Origin: Myxococcales bacterium
Lineage (GTDB): Bacteria; Myxococcota_A; Bradymonadia; Bradymonadales; Bradymonadaceae
Length of the DNA: 6,749 nucleotides
Direction of reading: 5' to 3'
Assembly (NCBI GenBank): GCA_007120915.1
Contig: SKMT01000527.1
Coordinates: 1-6,749, forward strand
Shown: positions 6,279 through 6,749 of the stretch, piece after piece
Numbering within the stretch: the stretch's first letter is position 1
How the letters are laid out: each line of letters starts with the position of its first letter
Made by a program: the position numbers and the translations under genes
The notes under the pieces: model-generated
The model's database searches: none
What the model was told of the DNA's origin: nothing
Seen by the model: the letters and a program-made list of their open reading frames with translations, nothing else

Positions 6279-6580
6279 TCGGCGAGCATCGGAGAACGCG
6301 AAGAAATCGAAAAGTCATCAATATTCATAATTTCCAGTTTCTATGCGGGGAATCAGCGCGATCTTCATTTTCCTGATCCACAAAAATTGAGGGTGATACG
6401 CAAAATCGGGTGTGATTTTTTCGATAATAGAAGTGCAGGGATCGGAAGGGTCTGTTCGACGCTTTCGCCGAATCGACAACGAGCATCGCAACGATTGAAT
6501 CGACCTCATTGCCAGCCCCGGTGATATCACAATTGGCCAGGCCGGGCCGGTGGTGGGTGAGAGGAGACGAGAAACAAACG
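6279..6580. other. AT-rich intergenic region
   Basis: This 302-base gap follows the nucleotidyltransferase gene. About 6300-6430 is clearly richer in A and T than the surrounding genes and includes CATAAT at 6326-6331 and GATAAT at 6423-6428, either of which could serve as a -10 element, though no good -35 accompanies them. AAAATC-GGGTGT-GATTTTTT at about 6402-6420 could form a 6-bp hairpin followed by a short T-run, a weak terminator candidate. The octamer GAATCGAC occurs at 6470-6477 and 6497-6504. The small frames here carry no recognisable protein. Confidence 0.5.
6402..6420 (+). terminator. Weak candidate terminator after the plus-strand operon
   Basis: Arms AAAATC and GATTTT flank a six-base GGGTGT loop, and the T-run extends two bases beyond the arm. 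The stem is short and A/T-dominated, and it lies over 120 bases after the last stop codon, so termination efficiency would be poor. It is listed only because no better candidate exists in the gap. Confidence 0.2.
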
Positions 6581-6749
6581 ATGAATCCAATAGATTCGAC
6601 AATTTACCCTGCGGTCGGAGCCGGACCAGTTGAGTTGTCGTGTTGGCCGGTGCCGGCGTTGCGACTGCAAGGCCGTATGGTCGAGCAGTCGCGGCAAGGC
6701 GGGATTGCCGTGGTGGGGAACAAGGTTATCGAGTTCCTGAAACGGACCG
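6581..6749 (+). CDS. Unrecognised protein, N-terminal part only (runs off right edge)
   Basis: An ATG at 6581 opens a frame with no stop to the end of the window, giving 56 codons. It starts MNPIDSTIYPAVGAGPVEL and ends VVGNKVIEFLKRT. The frame is in fact open from 6431, after a TAG at 6428-6430, so a start further upstream (GTG at 6521 or 6557) is possible. AGGAG at 6562-6566 lies 14 bases before the ATG, longer than ideal; an internal ATG at 6677 is another option. No family is recognisable from this part alone. The terminal FLKRT resembles the basic Lys-Arg that precedes the membrane-inserted helix of bacterial initiating sugar-phosphate transferases (PF02397), which would suit a polysaccharide locus. 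That is speculation from a few residues. The gap before it suggests a separate promoter. Confidence 0.5.
   Translation, partial: MNPIDSTIYPAVGAGPVELSCWPVPALRLQGRMVEQSRQGGIAVVGNKVIEFLKRT

Noticed and set aside
6267..6281. CGCCG-CTGAT-CGGCG hairpin at the stop of the nucleotidyltransferase gene as a terminator
   Set aside because: Only a five-base-pair stem with no T-run after it.
6343..6390. 15-residue hydrophobic mini-frame starting MRGISAIFIF
   Set aside because: No ribosome-binding site upstream and too short to separate from chance.
6318..6602. 94-residue minus-strand frame in the AT-rich gap
   Set aside because: TTG start inside the right-edge gene, no recognisable domain and no supporting ribosome-binding site.

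Overview
The window is GC-rich bacterial DNA. It has compact, overlapping reading frames, GTG/TTG starts alongside ATG, and short intergenic gaps that are more AT-rich than the genes. Nothing in it fixes the phylum. No rRNA, tRNA, CRISPR array, transposase or phage gene is visible. The content reads as an accessory cell-surface polysaccharide (or similar glycoconjugate) locus.

Layout. Position 3523-3805 is a divergent intergenic region. To its left, on the minus strand, lie an adenylate-forming (AMP-binding) family protein (3522-1948), an AAC(3)-family acyltransferase-like protein (1951-1151, coupled to the first gene by a GTGA overlap) and, after 125 bases, a GNAT-family acetyltransferase (1025-396). 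After a further 260-base gap holding a heptamer inverted repeat, the first 45 codons of an unrecognised minus-strand gene run off the left edge (135-1). To the right, on the plus strand, lie a dTDP-4-dehydrorhamnose 3,5-epimerase (rfbC/rmlC, 3806-4366), a GT2 glycosyltransferase (4372-5256) and a nucleotidyltransferase-fold protein of the PF14907 type (5253-6278). These are packed with 5-base and ATGA junctions. A 302-base gap with an AT-rich core separates them from the start of another plus-strand gene, which is still open at the right edge (6581-6749).

How the genes may work together (inference). The plus-strand operon would supply part of a dTDP-6-deoxysugar pathway, transfer a sugar to an acceptor, and act through a poorly characterised nucleotidyltransferase often found near polysaccharide and lasso-peptide genes. 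The minus-strand operon looks like an acyl/amino-acyl modification module: one carboxylate-activation homologue plus two acyl-CoA-type acyltransferase homologues.

The most unusual signal is that all three minus-strand proteins keep the family fold motifs but carry substitutions at key positions. The AMP-binding protein lacks the A3 lysine, the A7 TGD aspartate and the A10 lysine. The AAC(3)-like protein has Arg where the family usually has His in an HxxE motif. The GNAT protein lacks the glycines of its acyl-CoA pyrophosphate loop. The module may therefore be non-canonical, regulatory or structural rather than a standard activation/acetylation pathway.
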